Shown here piece after piece: positions 16,749 to 24,027 of a DNA stretch of 33,204 bases. The notes under the pieces were generated by a model, which searched no databases, was not told the origin of the DNA, and was given only the letters and a program-made list of their open reading frames with translations. The position numbers were made by a program, and so were the translations under genes. How positions within the stretch are numbered: position 1 is the stretch's first letter; the number at the start of each line of letters is the position of its first letter. Origin of the DNA: a bacterium (GTDB lineage: Bacteria; Verrucomicrobiota; Verrucomicrobiia; Limisphaerales; UBA11358); NCBI GenBank assembly GCA_021780905.1, contig JAJXXW010000092.1, forward strand, positions 1 to 33,204, in the 5' to 3' direction.

Positions 16749-17464
16749 TGTCCACTCAAATCCAGCTCGGCGACATTGCAGTGGACGTCATCCGCAAGGA
16801 CATCAAGAACGTTCACCTTAGTGTCCATCCGCCCACCGGTAAAGTGCGCATCGCGGCCCCGGCACGCATGGGCTTGGACACCATCCGCGTCTTCGCCATC
16901 AGCAAGCTCGCATGGATTAAGCGGCATCAGCGGCACGTCCAAGATCAGGAGCGCGAGACGCCGCGAGAATTCTTGGACCGAGAGAGTCATTATGTCTGGG
17001 GGCGGCGATACTTGTTGCGGCAGCAGGAAGCGGAAGCCGCCTCGCGCGTCGAAATAATCCACAACCGGCTTCACCTACGAATTCGGCCCAAGGCCACAAC
17101 TGCGAAAAAGCAAATCGTCCTCGACCGCTGGTATCGTTACTTGGTCAAACAGGCGGCACCACCGATCATCGCCAAGTGGGAAAAATTGATGGGCGTGCAA
17201 ATTAAGAGCTTCCACGTTCAGCACATGAAGACCAAGTGGGGCAGTTGCACGCCGACGCGCCGAACCATCCGCTTGAACAGTGAGCTGGCTAAGAAGCCGA
17301 AGGAATGCCTGGAATACATCATCGTCCATGAAATGACCCATTTGTTAGAACCGACGCATAACGCGCGGTTCATTTCGCTCATGGACCAGTTCATGCCGAA
17401 ATGGCAGACCCACCGGCAAAATCTAAACCGGTTGCCGGTGCGGCACGAGACTTGGGAGTATTAA
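16748..17464 (+). CDS. YgjP/SprT-like (M48-type) zinc metallopeptidase linked to type I RM
   Basis: The 238-residue protein has the DUF45/YgjP layout. Its N-terminal half includes KVRIAAPARM. The motif TKWGSC is near residue 162, and the zinc site HEMTH is at 194-198, with a further His at 204 (EPTHNARF). Family members commonly follow hsdR in type I RM operons and may act on protein-DNA complexes or on the restriction enzyme; the exact substrate is not established. The ATG at 16748 overlaps the hsdR stop by one base (TGATG), which favours it over the TTG just upstream. No export signal is present. It is the last gene of the operon. Confidence 0.9.
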   Translation: MSTQIQLGDIAVDVIRKDIKNVHLSVHPPTGKVRIAAPARMGLDTIRVFAISKLAWIKRHQRHVQDQERETPREFLDRESHYVWGRRYLLRQQEAEAASRVEIIHNRLHLRIRPKATTAKKQIVLDRWYRYLVKQAAPPIIAKWEKLMGVQIKSFHVQHMKTKWGSCTPTRRTIRLNSELAKKPKECLEYIIVHEMTHLLEPTHNARFISLMDQFMPKWQTHRQNLNRLPVRHETWEY

Positions 17465-17476
17465 ATCGCTATGACG

Positions 17477-17495
17477 GCCCTCCGTGACGGAGGGC
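17477..17495 (+). terminator. GC-rich hairpin after the RM operon
   Basis: A perfect 9-base inverted repeat (GCCCTCCGT / ACGGAGGGC) lies 13 bases after the metallopeptidase stop. It has no T-run, so it may be a Rho-dependent or 3'-end-stabilising hairpin rather than a classic intrinsic terminator. Confidence 0.5.
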
Positions 17496-17546
17496 AGCAT
17501 CAGGGCTGGGGGAAGTCACTACAATTCGGCTCATCTTTTGTCCCGG

Positions 17547-17563
17547 CGCGGCCTGTGGCCGCG
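17547..17563. repeat. Short GC-rich hairpin
   Basis: A 7-base inverted repeat (CGCGGCC, loop TGT, GGCCGCG) lies between the RM operon end and the convergent helix-turn-helix gene. It could help end transcription from either side, or be a small palindromic repeat of the kind scattered in bacterial intergenic DNA. Confidence 0.35.
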
Positions 17564-17625
17564 TAGCTTCCATAATGGGCCGCTTCCCAAAGCCCCGCGG
17601 ACTGCGAACCATTCTCATGTAAACC

Positions 17626-18057
17626 CTACGGCCTCTCTTTCAAAACCCGGCGCAATTTTCGGATCCAATAATAGACGGCGGGCATGTTCAGCCAAACCCC
17701 GTGCTGTTGTTGAAGCCAGCGCTGAACCTCCTTGGCCCGCTTCCAACGACCGGATGCCAGACCGGCCATCAATTCGTCACGGACCGCGCCTTGGACTTTC
17801 GGCACTCGCCCGCCGCCGTGCTGGCGGCTCAGCAAGCCGGCCACTCCACCTGACTTGAACGCCTTCATCCAACCAAAGAAGCAGCGGCGGCTTATCTTGG
17901 CCCTGTCTAGGATTACCTCTAAAGGCCAAGTTCCACGACCTGCTAACCACGCCACGAACAAACGCTTTCGGCTCGCTTCATCGTAATGTTTTTTACGTAA
18001 CTCGTCTGTTACGGCCTGAAACAAATCAGGCCGATTCAGGCGGTAGCGTTTTTTCAT
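17626..18057 (-). CDS. Orphan IS630-type N-terminal helix-turn-helix protein
   Basis: The ATG at 18057 gives 143 residues. An in-frame ATG at 18075 exists, but it lies inside the predicted promoter and is unlikely. The sequence has two helix-turn-helix units: one around PLEVILDRAKISRRCFFGWM, and a winged unit around LASGRWKRAKEVQRWL and WLNMPAVYYWIRKL. A basic linker SRQHGGGRVPKV joins them. This matches the N-terminal DNA-binding half of IS630-family transposases. The catalytic DDE half is absent: the frame stops after VLKERP, and I see no DDE domain in the 160 bases beyond it. It could be a transposase remnant, the first ORF of a split transposase, or a domesticated regulator of the mobile element. 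Confidence 0.65.
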   Translation of the reverse strand: MKKRYRLNRPDLFQAVTDELRKKHYDEASRKRLFVAWLAGRGTWPLEVILDRAKISRRCFFGWMKAFKSGGVAGLLSRQHGGGRVPKVQGAVRDELMAGLASGRWKRAKEVQRWLQQQHGVWLNMPAVYYWIRKLRRVLKERP

Positions 18058-18063
18058 TATTAT

Positions 18064-18092
18064 CTTATACCGCATTTTTGACTATAGTGCAA
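18064..18092 (-). promoter_or_regulatory. Predicted sigma70 promoter of the helix-turn-helix gene
   Basis: On the minus strand TTGCAC (plus-strand 18087-18092) is followed after exactly 17 bases by TATAAG (18064-18069). The -10 box ends only 6 bases before the ATG at 18057, so the transcript would be leaderless or nearly so. Confidence 0.6.
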
Positions 18093-18282
18093 TCTCAAAC
18101 TATAAAGCATCAAAAAACCCCGATATTTAGTGGTTTTTAGATTCAAAAAAGGACAGAAAGTGTTTTTAGCAATCGTCAATTCGTCTTCTGAAACACTGAT
18201 AACATGAGTTTGAGTGGATTTGTGCTCATCGGAAAACTGGCCATTACGGCAGCCCGTGGAGCACGGCCCACGCAACCTGAAC

Positions 18283-18531
18283 ATGACAAAAAAAGAATGC
18301 AAGAACCTGATCATCCGGGCGGGATACCATCCCACCCCGGCACTGGTCATGGCGGTGCTAACCGCCATCCACAACATGGTCACACCCGCCCTGGTCGAGC
18401 GCGAGTTTAAGAAGCTCGTCAAGGCCGGTCTGGCCTCCGCGCCTCAATCCGCCAAATCGGCGGATGTGCCGCCGCCCAAGCCGAGCGGTATGCCGCCTAT
18501 ACCCGGCATGCCGCCCAAGCCAACAAGCTAA
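18283..18531 (+). CDS. Small hypothetical protein with proline-rich tail
   Basis: This is an 82-residue ORF from the ATG at 18283; an earlier in-frame ATG at 18214 would give 105 residues. The N-terminal part could form helices (CKNLIIRAGYHPTPALVM, then EREFKKLVKAGL). The tail is proline- and methionine-rich (VPPPKPSGMPPIPGMPPKP). There is no Shine-Dalgarno sequence and no recognised domain. It lies just upstream of the relaxase region on the same strand and could be a small accessory DNA-binding protein of the element, but spurious coding cannot be excluded. Confidence 0.4.
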   Translation: MTKKECKNLIIRAGYHPTPALVMAVLTAIHNMVTPALVEREFKKLVKAGLASAPQSAKSADVPPPKPSGMPPIPGMPPKPTS

Positions 18532-18835
18532 TCCCCCCGTGATTCATCACGCGTTAGCTGCGGAGCAAATGGTGGGCGGCGAATATGCCGCCTGCCATCT
18601 TTTTGTTGTTTTGGTGGCCCCGGAAAAAGTGAACTTATTACACAATTTATGGCTCCGCCCGTGCTCCGCACGCCCTACGGGATAAATTGTTCCATAAGCC
18701 AGGGCGCCGCCCTGGACCCGGAAAAGGCGGTGCCTTTTCAATCCCTTTCGCTTTCGTCAGAGTCTCGGTCCGACTCCGACACCTTGGGCCGATGTTTTGC
18801 AATCCGTTTTTTCGTTTTCTTAAACCTTATCTCGT
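18532..18835. other. 304-base dyad-rich non-coding stretch upstream of the relaxase gene
   Basis: I see no gene here. It contains CGTGAT-TC-ATCACG just after the preceding stop, a hairpin GGCGGC-GAATAT-GCCGCC (18575-18592), and the large interrupted palindrome at 18642-18690. The density of dyads next to a MobV gene fits an origin-of-transfer or control region. Confidence 0.45.
18642..18690. other. Candidate oriT: interrupted palindrome upstream of mob
   Basis: Nine-base arms ACAATTTAT (18642-18650) and ATAAATTGT (18682-18690) flank 31 bases that themselves contain an inner hairpin CGTGC-TCC-GCACG. MobV relaxases nick beside AT-rich inverted repeats located 5' of their own gene, and this lies about 145 bases upstream of one. 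No exact match to a known nick site was recognised, so the call is structural only. Confidence 0.35.
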
Positions 18836-21229
18836 ATGGAAAATCAATCTTACAGTTCCGTTCTCATCTTTCGCAAACTCAAATCCGACGCCGATTTAGT
18901 CGGCGCGGCAGAACATAATTCGCGCTGGAAACAGCCCCCCAACGCAAATCCCGAACGCAATATCGACAATAAAACCATCATCGGCGGCGATAAATCTATC
19001 CGCAACTTGGTCCGGGAACGCATCCAATCGAGCGGAGCCAAGCCCCGGAAGAATGGCGTTCTGGCGCTGGAATTCATCCAAAGTGCGGGCCGGGAATTTT
19101 TCAAAAACATCGCCGACCGCGAAGACCAATGGGTGCAGGCGGCGATTGATTTTCTGGCGGACCGATTCGGGCGCGAGAACGTGGTGCATGTCTCCTTGCA
19201 CAAAGATGAAACCACAACTCACCTCCATGCTATCGTCGTTCCGCTCGTCAAAGCAAATTACAAAGACGGACGCTACCGCAAAAACCACAAGACCCGTGAA
19301 TGGAAACTGGACGCCAAAGGCATCTTTGAAAAGAAAGCCGACGACCGGGAAAAAGGCGTGTTTGATCGCAGTGCCGCCCTTTTTTGCCAGACGGATTTCA
19401 CCACTTCCTTCAAGTTCATCAAAAAACTCATCGCCAAAGCCGATCCGGTTTCCGCGATGCTGGCTAATAAAATCAGCCAAGGCGCGATGGATTCCTTTTC
19501 CGACCGGAGCATCAAGCTCGCCGAAAAACGGAAAATTCTGATCACTGAAATGAACAAAATCCTCGCCGGGCCATGCCTCTATGATGAACCGGCGATTGCC
19601 CAATTGCCGCTGGACCCGGCACTCAGGAATTATTATCCCACCGGTGACGCCCTGTATTGCCTCAATCGCCGGTTGATCGAATCGGCCTACGTAGGGCTGG
19701 TCGTTAAAGGCGAAGGACGCCCCATCGGCAATCCGGCGGCACCTTACATGCACGATATGCAAGTGAAGTATTTCGAGCTGTGCCACAAGATGGACCCGAA
19801 AATTTCCGCGCCGCTTTATGGCGCAAAAATGGAGCACCAGCGGCTGTCTGATTTCTACGCCGCGTTGGAAAAGGCGTTGCAAAACGGAATTAACTCGGTG
19901 GACGTTCAGGTGCGACCGACGCCGCTTTTTGCGCCTGCCGTTAAACACGCCGAAGCGGAAACCGAGCGGATACAGAATTCCCTGGACCCCCTGATTGCCG
20001 CCGCCGCCCACGGCGAACTTTTGCGCAAAGAGGTCGAAGCATTGAAGGCAGCCATCCGCCAGGCGAATGATAAAAACGCCAGCTTGAAAACCATTAACGA
20101 TGACCTGCGCCAACAGATGCGCCTGATTCCACTCAATAAAGTAATGGAGAAGCTGGGCTACCAGCGCGTCCCCGGCAAACAAAATCAATTCCAGTTACCA
20201 GATGAACGCATCATCGAAATCTCGGAAACAACCGACAAGAATTCAAAAGCGGGTTTTAAGGACATCAGCGGACACGTCGGCTTGGGCCAGATGAACAACC
20301 GAACCAGCGGAAAAGGTGCCATTGATTTGGTCATGTTTTTGACCGGATGGGACTTGAAGCTGACGCAAAAATGGTTCAGCGAGAACTTTGTTTCGGATGA
20401 GGTTCTCAACGTGGCCGCTGACCGGTTCAAAGAGGAATTGCGCTCGGAACTTGCCGTGGCCGTCACGGCTGAACAATCCAAATCATTCCATAATCAAATT
20501 GTTGCACCCTTGCTCCCGGATTCTGACAAGTGGTTCCAAGTTCGCGAATTCCTCGTCGCGGATTACGGACTTGACCCGCAAATGCTTAATGATTTGCGCC
20601 AGCAATCCTTGATTGACGCCAACCAGCACGGCGCACTCGTCTGCATTAAATTCAATCGGAAGCAGGTTGTGGGCGGATTGGCGCTCGGACTTAAACCCAA
20701 TCCCCTAACGGGTGCGGCCTCGGTTTATGAAACTCCCGGTGACAATGGTTACCCATTTGTGCTTGGAAATCCCCAAGCCAAGATGTCCGCCGTCGTTTCG
20801 TCGCCGCTGGACGCGCTCGCGTTTTATGAATTGAGCGGACGCAATGCCCGCGTTCTCGCGTCCAAATCCCCACTCCCTCCTGGCATCGTGGCTGATTTGA
20901 AACAATCCACCACCGTCACCCGCCAACCCGTCTTTCTGGCTTACAATTGGTCGCCCGAAGACGAGAAGCTTGCCAATATCATGAAAGCCCAGCTTGATTT
21001 GGCGGCGGTTCCCACCACGCCCTGTCGCCCGCCTAAAATGAATGACCAGCCCAAATCGTGGGGCGATATGTTGCTGGCCGCAAAAGGAAAACTCGATAAA
21101 TTCCTCAGCGTCTCGTTCGATTCCATTCAGGTGGCATTGGAAAACTTCAAAAAGAAGCTCGGCTTTTCTACGCCATCCGCACCGGACAATCCTGATGTTG
21201 TGCTGGCAAATGAGCCGCAGAGTCGCTAA
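18836..21229 (+). CDS. mobV: MobV-family relaxase fused to a TOPRIM-like domain lacking catalytic acids
   Basis: The 797-residue protein starts with a MobV/Mob-Pre relaxase domain (about 1-220). EHN at 26-28 places H27 where the catalytic His of pMV158 MobM lies. The metal-binding motif HKDETTTHLHA is at 122-132. This enzyme should nick one strand at an oriT and lead it into a recipient using a helper conjugation system. A helical linker (about 360-420) follows. The C-terminal part (about 430-720) resembles the DUF3991/TOPRIM primase-like modules of mobile elements, including an element like FKDISGHVGLGQ...GAIDLVMFL. In the TOPRIM fold the usual Glu of ESPIDAL reads SSPLDAL (S655), and the usual DxD reads YNW (703-705), so primase chemistry is unlikely. 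No conjugation pore genes are visible. Confidence 0.85.
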   Translation: MENQSYSSVLIFRKLKSDADLVGAAEHNSRWKQPPNANPERNIDNKTIIGGDKSIRNLVRERIQSSGAKPRKNGVLALEFIQSAGREFFKNIADREDQWVQAAIDFLADRFGRENVVHVSLHKDETTTHLHAIVVPLVKANYKDGRYRKNHKTREWKLDAKGIFEKKADDREKGVFDRSAALFCQTDFTTSFKFIKKLIAKADPVSAMLANKISQGAMDSFSDRSIKLAEKRKILITEMNKILAGPCLYDEPAIAQLPLDPALRNYYPTGDALYCLNRRLIESAYVGLVVKGEGRPIGNPAAPYMHDMQVKYFELCHKMDPKISAPLYGAKMEHQRLSDFYAALEKALQNGINSVDVQVRPTPLFAPAVKHAEAETERIQNSLDPLIAAAAHGELLRKEVEALKAAIRQANDKNASLKTINDDLRQQMRLIPLNKVMEKLGYQRVPGKQNQFQLPDERIIEISETTDKNSKAGFKDISGHVGLGQMNNRTSGKGAIDLVMFLTGWDLKLTQKWFSENFVSDEVLNVAADRFKEELRSELAVAVTAEQSKSFHNQIVAPLLPDSDKWFQVREFLVADYGLDPQMLNDLRQQSLIDANQHGALVCIKFNRKQVVGGLALGLKPNPLTGAASVYETPGDNGYPFVLGNPQAKMSAVVSSPLDALAFYELSGRNARVLASKSPLPPGIVADLKQSTTVTRQPVFLAYNWSPEDEKLANIMKAQLDLAAVPTTPCRPPKMNDQPKSWGDMLLAAKGKLDKFLSVSFDSIQVALENFKKKLGFSTPSAPDNPDVVLANEPQSR

Positions 21230-21628
21230 ATGGTGATTAAAGTTGAGTTTTCCACAAGGCCAGTTGTAGCGGCAAATCGGCCTTGTGGCATCGCGCATCT
21301 GTCGCGGCAATAAAGCACTTCGTGCTGTGCCCAAAACTAAAATTAAGCGGCTCCGTAAGGTAAGCCGTGGTGTGGCGTAAGCTAAGGCGAGGTGCGGCGT
21401 GGCCGGAGTGTATGATTCTATTTTATGAAATGACTCATCATTTGGCTTGGCATCGCCACGGTCCTTAAACAGATCAAGCGCTCTGCGCCTACAATCCGGC
21501 GCAAGCTTCCGTTCAATGAATTTGGAATGGCGTTGTTGAAATGAACAACGGACAGCAGCGCGAATGGCGTTCGGCCTGCGCGATTCCATCGCGTAGCCCA
21601 GGTTGCGGACATTGAAAACTCGACGGGC
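21230..21628. other. 399-base intergenic stretch after the relaxase
   Basis: No confident gene is present. It contains the 10-base dyad listed separately, a small hairpin AGCAC-TTC-GTGCT (21314-21326), and a stretch (about 21450-21620) open in several frames but without recognisable coding pattern. That stretch could be an interspersed non-coding repeat of the host genome; this is a guess from its look. Confidence 0.4.
21252..21288 (+). terminator. Large hairpin after the relaxase gene
   Basis: Perfect 10-base arms CCACAAGGCC (21252-21261) and GGCCTTGTGG (21279-21288) with a 17-base loop start 23 bases after the relaxase stop. No T-run follows. A transcript-end hairpin is most likely; a protein-binding dyad is possible. 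Confidence 0.5.
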
Positions 21629-21883
21629 ATGATTAAAAACTTTCTATTTTCTAAACTCGCTTCCGCAGCCGCTGGTGAATGTTTTGTAATCGGCATCAAA
21701 CTCGCCGACACCGAGGCCCATCTGATCCGCACTTTCGGATTTTTGCTTTTTCTGATCAGTGCAATCGTGATGTTCATCGAATGGCATCACAAGGCCAACG
21801 CAGAAATTCATGCTGTGCCTGCCCCCGTTGCCCCGCTCGCGAAAGCCAGCAAACGTAGCCGCAAGAATCGCGCCCGCCGCTAA
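21629..21883 (+). CDS. Small putative membrane protein
   Basis: This is an 84-residue ORF with one clear membrane segment (about 34-52, TFGFLLFLISAIVMFIEW) and a very basic C-terminus (SKRSRKNRARR). The pattern, a hydrophobic helix with a positively charged tail, fits an inner-membrane protein with a cytoplasmic C-terminus. A weaker hydrophobic part lies near residues 4-24. It sits alone between the relaxase and the integrase on the same strand. No family is recognised. Coding is supported by the membrane segment and a positively charged tail but not by homology. Confidence 0.5.
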   Translation: MIKNFLFSKLASAAAGECFVIGIKLADTEAHLIRTFGFLLFLISAIVMFIEWHHKANAEIHAVPAPVAPLAKASKRSRKNRARR

Positions 21884-21894
21884 ATTCAGCATAT

Positions 21895-21948
21895 TTTATC
21901 CATTTTTCACGCGGACTACGCTCCGCTTCGCACCCCTCCGGTGATAAA
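21895..21948. repeat. GC-rich element ending in GATAAAT, related to the one upstream of mob
   Basis: TTTATC (21895-21900) pairs with GATAAA (21943-21948) around a GC-rich core containing GCTCCGC and CGCACCCCTCCGG. The core plus GATAAAT resembles bases 18663-18688 upstream of the relaxase (GCTCCGC, then ACGCCCTACGG and GATAAAT). The two copies flank the relaxase gene. Confidence 0.4.
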
Positions 21949-22110
21949 TAACATCGGTTTTTGCCTTTAACATTCAGTCATTCCCAAGGACGAAGCCGCG
22001 CATTATATCACAGTTTATTTTCTTCACGGCCCAAAAGTGAAAAAGGACAAGAATTTATTTTCAACAAAATAGCCTGATTCACCGGGAGGTTTTTAAACCC
22101 TGAGATAATG

Positions 22111-22136
22111 GTTAGGTGCGGAACCGGGCACCTAAC
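22111..22136. promoter_or_regulatory. Perfect inverted repeat at the integrase start
   Basis: GTTAGGTGC (22111-22119) and GCACCTAAC (22128-22136) form a 9-base perfect stem with an 8-base loop. It covers the possible GTG start at 22116 and ends 6 bases before the ATG at 22143. It could be an operator or a translation-blocking hairpin controlling integrase expression. Confidence 0.5.
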
Positions 22137-22142
22137 AAGAAA

Positions 22143-23744
22143 ATGCCACCGATTTCTGACGCAAAACGCGCCAGAAACAAAGGCGCTTTCTTGGTTGATC
22201 TCGCCGCGTTCCAGCAAGTTAATCCTAAGCAGTTTTTCCACTACAAAGATCTACAATCGGAACGGATTTTCGGTCCGGCCATGGCATTTCGCGTGACACG
22301 GACGCCTGGATGGCTGACCCCGGCCATCGCCAATGGGCAACCCAAATACCTGCCGGAGCACGTTGTTGCGACGATAAACCGCCTGCGGCAGGGCGAGGAA
22401 CCGGATGGATATCAAGATTGCCTCGGACGCGGCAAAGTTCGGCAAAGTAATCAGTCTCAAAACGTCACTGCCAAGCAAAAATCGGTTCCAGAGAAATCCA
22501 AACCTGCTTCTACGCCAGTCATGGCATTCACCCCGCTCATAGCACACAAAGCTTCACACCGCGGCAAGCAGTGTTTGCGGATTTTTGTGAACAAGGAGTG
22601 GGCGCCGATTCTAAAATGCAAAGTCAATCATCGCCGCTATTTTTCAACGGCCGAAGACGCCGATAGATTTATCGCAGAGGCCAATCAACGGCTCGCCGAT
22701 TTTTGCAAGGGCAATGGCACGTTCACCGATTACGAACTGACAACGTTCCGCTATCTGTTGCAATTGGTTGACGGTGACGTCGATAAAATCATCAAAGCGG
22801 TGGAAAATTACAAAGAGCCGGATGTCGCCACGCCGGCTAAGAAACCGCGTTTAGTTAAAGTGGTGGCACGCCATTACCTCATCACCCGAAATCTTTATGG
22901 CATCCTGCGGGATACTACGCTTCCCACGACCCGCTACGAAGTCCGCAAGTTCACCCAAAAATTCGGTGACCGCTTTATTGGCGAGATCACCCGCAATGAA
23001 ATCCAAGTTTGGGTGGGCACGCTCAAACTCAAAGCCAAAGGCAAAAAGAACGTCATGGGTTCGGTTAAACTACTTTTTGACCATGCCGTGGAATTGGAGC
23101 TTCGCGCCGACAATCCCGCCATCGGAATTAAATTGCCGAAAATAAGTCAAGCCGCGCCCGAACGATTCACCGTGTCAGAATGTGAACGAATGCTTGTCGC
23201 GGGTGTTCGTCATAAACTGCCGTTTTTACTCCCTCTGGTGGTAGGCTTGTTCAGTGGCGCTCGCCCTGGCGAAACCCGCCGAACCAGTCGGCAGGACATA
23301 TCGCTTGCCGAAGAGCGCATCAATATTCCGGGCGCCAATTCCAAAACGCACCAGTTCCGTTGGGTTCGCATCACGCCGTTGCTGAAAAAGTGGCTGGAAT
23401 TCATCGGCAAAAAAGGCAATGGGCGTTTGGTTCCCGGCGGCAATCGCGATACCTACGAAGCTTGGCGCCAACAATTGGCCGAAGCGGCCGGCTTGAAAGA
23501 CTCGTGGAAGTATGACGGCCTTCGCCACACCAATGCTTCCTTTGATTACGCGTTGCGCGGAGACTTCCATACAGTCGCAGCCAATCTCGGCAATGCGCCT
23601 GCCATCTCTCGCAAACACTATATCGCTCCGGCGACAGAAGCGGAGGCCAAGCAGTTCTTGGCCTTAACGCCAGAACACATCCTTGCCCTGGTTGCCAAGG
23701 AGAACGCCGACGGCAAGAAATCCGTCGCACAAAACGAGCCATAA
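22143..23744 (+). CDS. int: Tyrosine recombinase (integrase) of a tRNA-associated mobile element
   Basis: The ATG at 22143 gives 533 residues. A GTG at 22116 would add nine but lies within an inverted repeat. The N-terminal part is a long DNA-binding region, and a SAM-like core-binding domain covers roughly 22860-23110. The catalytic domain has Arg I at codon 23262 (GARPGE), Arg II at codon 23523 in DGLRHTNAS, and the nucleophilic Tyr at codon 23619 (SRKHYI). The usual first His of HxxR is Asp, and the usual GH box reads GN, a variant I associate with Verrucomicrobiota integrases. The gene ends 159 bases from the 3' end of tRNA-fMet, the classic position for an integrase that uses a tRNA attachment site. 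It should integrate and, with a helper, excise the element. Confidence 0.88.
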   Translation: MPPISDAKRARNKGAFLVDLAAFQQVNPKQFFHYKDLQSERIFGPAMAFRVTRTPGWLTPAIANGQPKYLPEHVVATINRLRQGEEPDGYQDCLGRGKVRQSNQSQNVTAKQKSVPEKSKPASTPVMAFTPLIAHKASHRGKQCLRIFVNKEWAPILKCKVNHRRYFSTAEDADRFIAEANQRLADFCKGNGTFTDYELTTFRYLLQLVDGDVDKIIKAVENYKEPDVATPAKKPRLVKVVARHYLITRNLYGILRDTTLPTTRYEVRKFTQKFGDRFIGEITRNEIQVWVGTLKLKAKGKKNVMGSVKLLFDHAVELELRADNPAIGIKLPKISQAAPERFTVSECERMLVAGVRHKLPFLLPLVVGLFSGARPGETRRTSRQDISLAEERINIPGANSKTHQFRWVRITPLLKKWLEFIGKKGNGRLVPGGNRDTYEAWRQQLAEAAGLKDSWKYDGLRHTNASFDYALRGDFHTVAANLGNAPAISRKHYIAPATEAEAKQFLALTPEHILALVAKENADGKKSVAQNEP

Positions 23745-23777
23745 ACCACGTGCTTCAACGGCCATCCACGCCAAAAG

Positions 23778-23797
23778 TGTAGCCCTGTTGTAGCCCT
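23778..23797. repeat. Two 9-base direct repeats between integrase and tRNA
   Basis: TGTAGCCCT occurs at 23778-23786 and 23789-23797, separated by two bases and followed by T-rich DNA. Closely spaced direct repeats between an integrase and its attachment site can be arm-type integrase or excisionase sites. Confidence 0.35.
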
Positions 23798-23863
23798 TTT
23801 TTACCCTTTTTAAGGCTTTTTAGGCGCGTTGAAAAAAACAGGAAGAGAAACGCTGGAAACGCA

Positions 23864-23889
23864 AAAACCCCTGTTTTCACAGGGGTTTT
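23864..23889 (-). terminator. Intrinsic terminator of tRNA-fMet (can act in both directions)
   Basis: Eleven-base perfect arms AAAACCCCTGT (23864-23874) and ACAGGGGTTTT (23879-23889) enclose a 4-base loop. On the minus strand the stem ends in a T-run, 13 bases after the tRNA CCA end. On the plus strand it also ends in TTTT, so it may terminate the integrase transcript too. Confidence 0.85.
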
Positions 23890-23902
23890 CGTCATTTTAA
23901 AT

Positions 23903-23979
<77 letters not shown>

Positions 23980-24027
23980 ATCAAGGCCAATCAATATGCC
24001 TGACGGGCGAACACAGGGCAAGGTTTA

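Larger units (their letters stand above)
17626..23890. mobile_element. Probable integrative mobilizable element (boundaries unknown)
   Basis: A relaxase, a tyrosine integrase next to a tRNA, an orphan transposase-type DNA-binding protein and dyad-rich intergenic DNA occur together, with no conjugation pore genes. That is the gene set of a mobilizable rather than self-transmissible element. The right end is probably near the tRNA. The left end was not found: no second copy of the tRNA 3' end was spotted, and the RM and RHS genes may be cargo. The coordinates mark the visible mobility genes only. Confidence 0.5.

Noticed and set aside
18204..18410. Alternative-frame ORF overlapping the small proline-rich ORF
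   Set aside because: It has low-complexity His/Pro/Gly-rich content and no start signal.
18896..20188. 430-residue minus-strand frame opposite the relaxase
   Set aside because: It is opposite a clear MobV domain with catalytic motifs; no recognisable domain of its own.
21418..21777. 119-residue minus-strand frame overlapping the small membrane protein
   Set aside because: It overlaps the better supported plus-strand ORF and looks like translated non-coding repeat.
1..23902. A left attachment-site copy of the tRNA-fMet 3' end
   Set aside because: I read for the tRNA tail sequence to the left and saw no second copy. A short core of under about 12 bases could have been missed.
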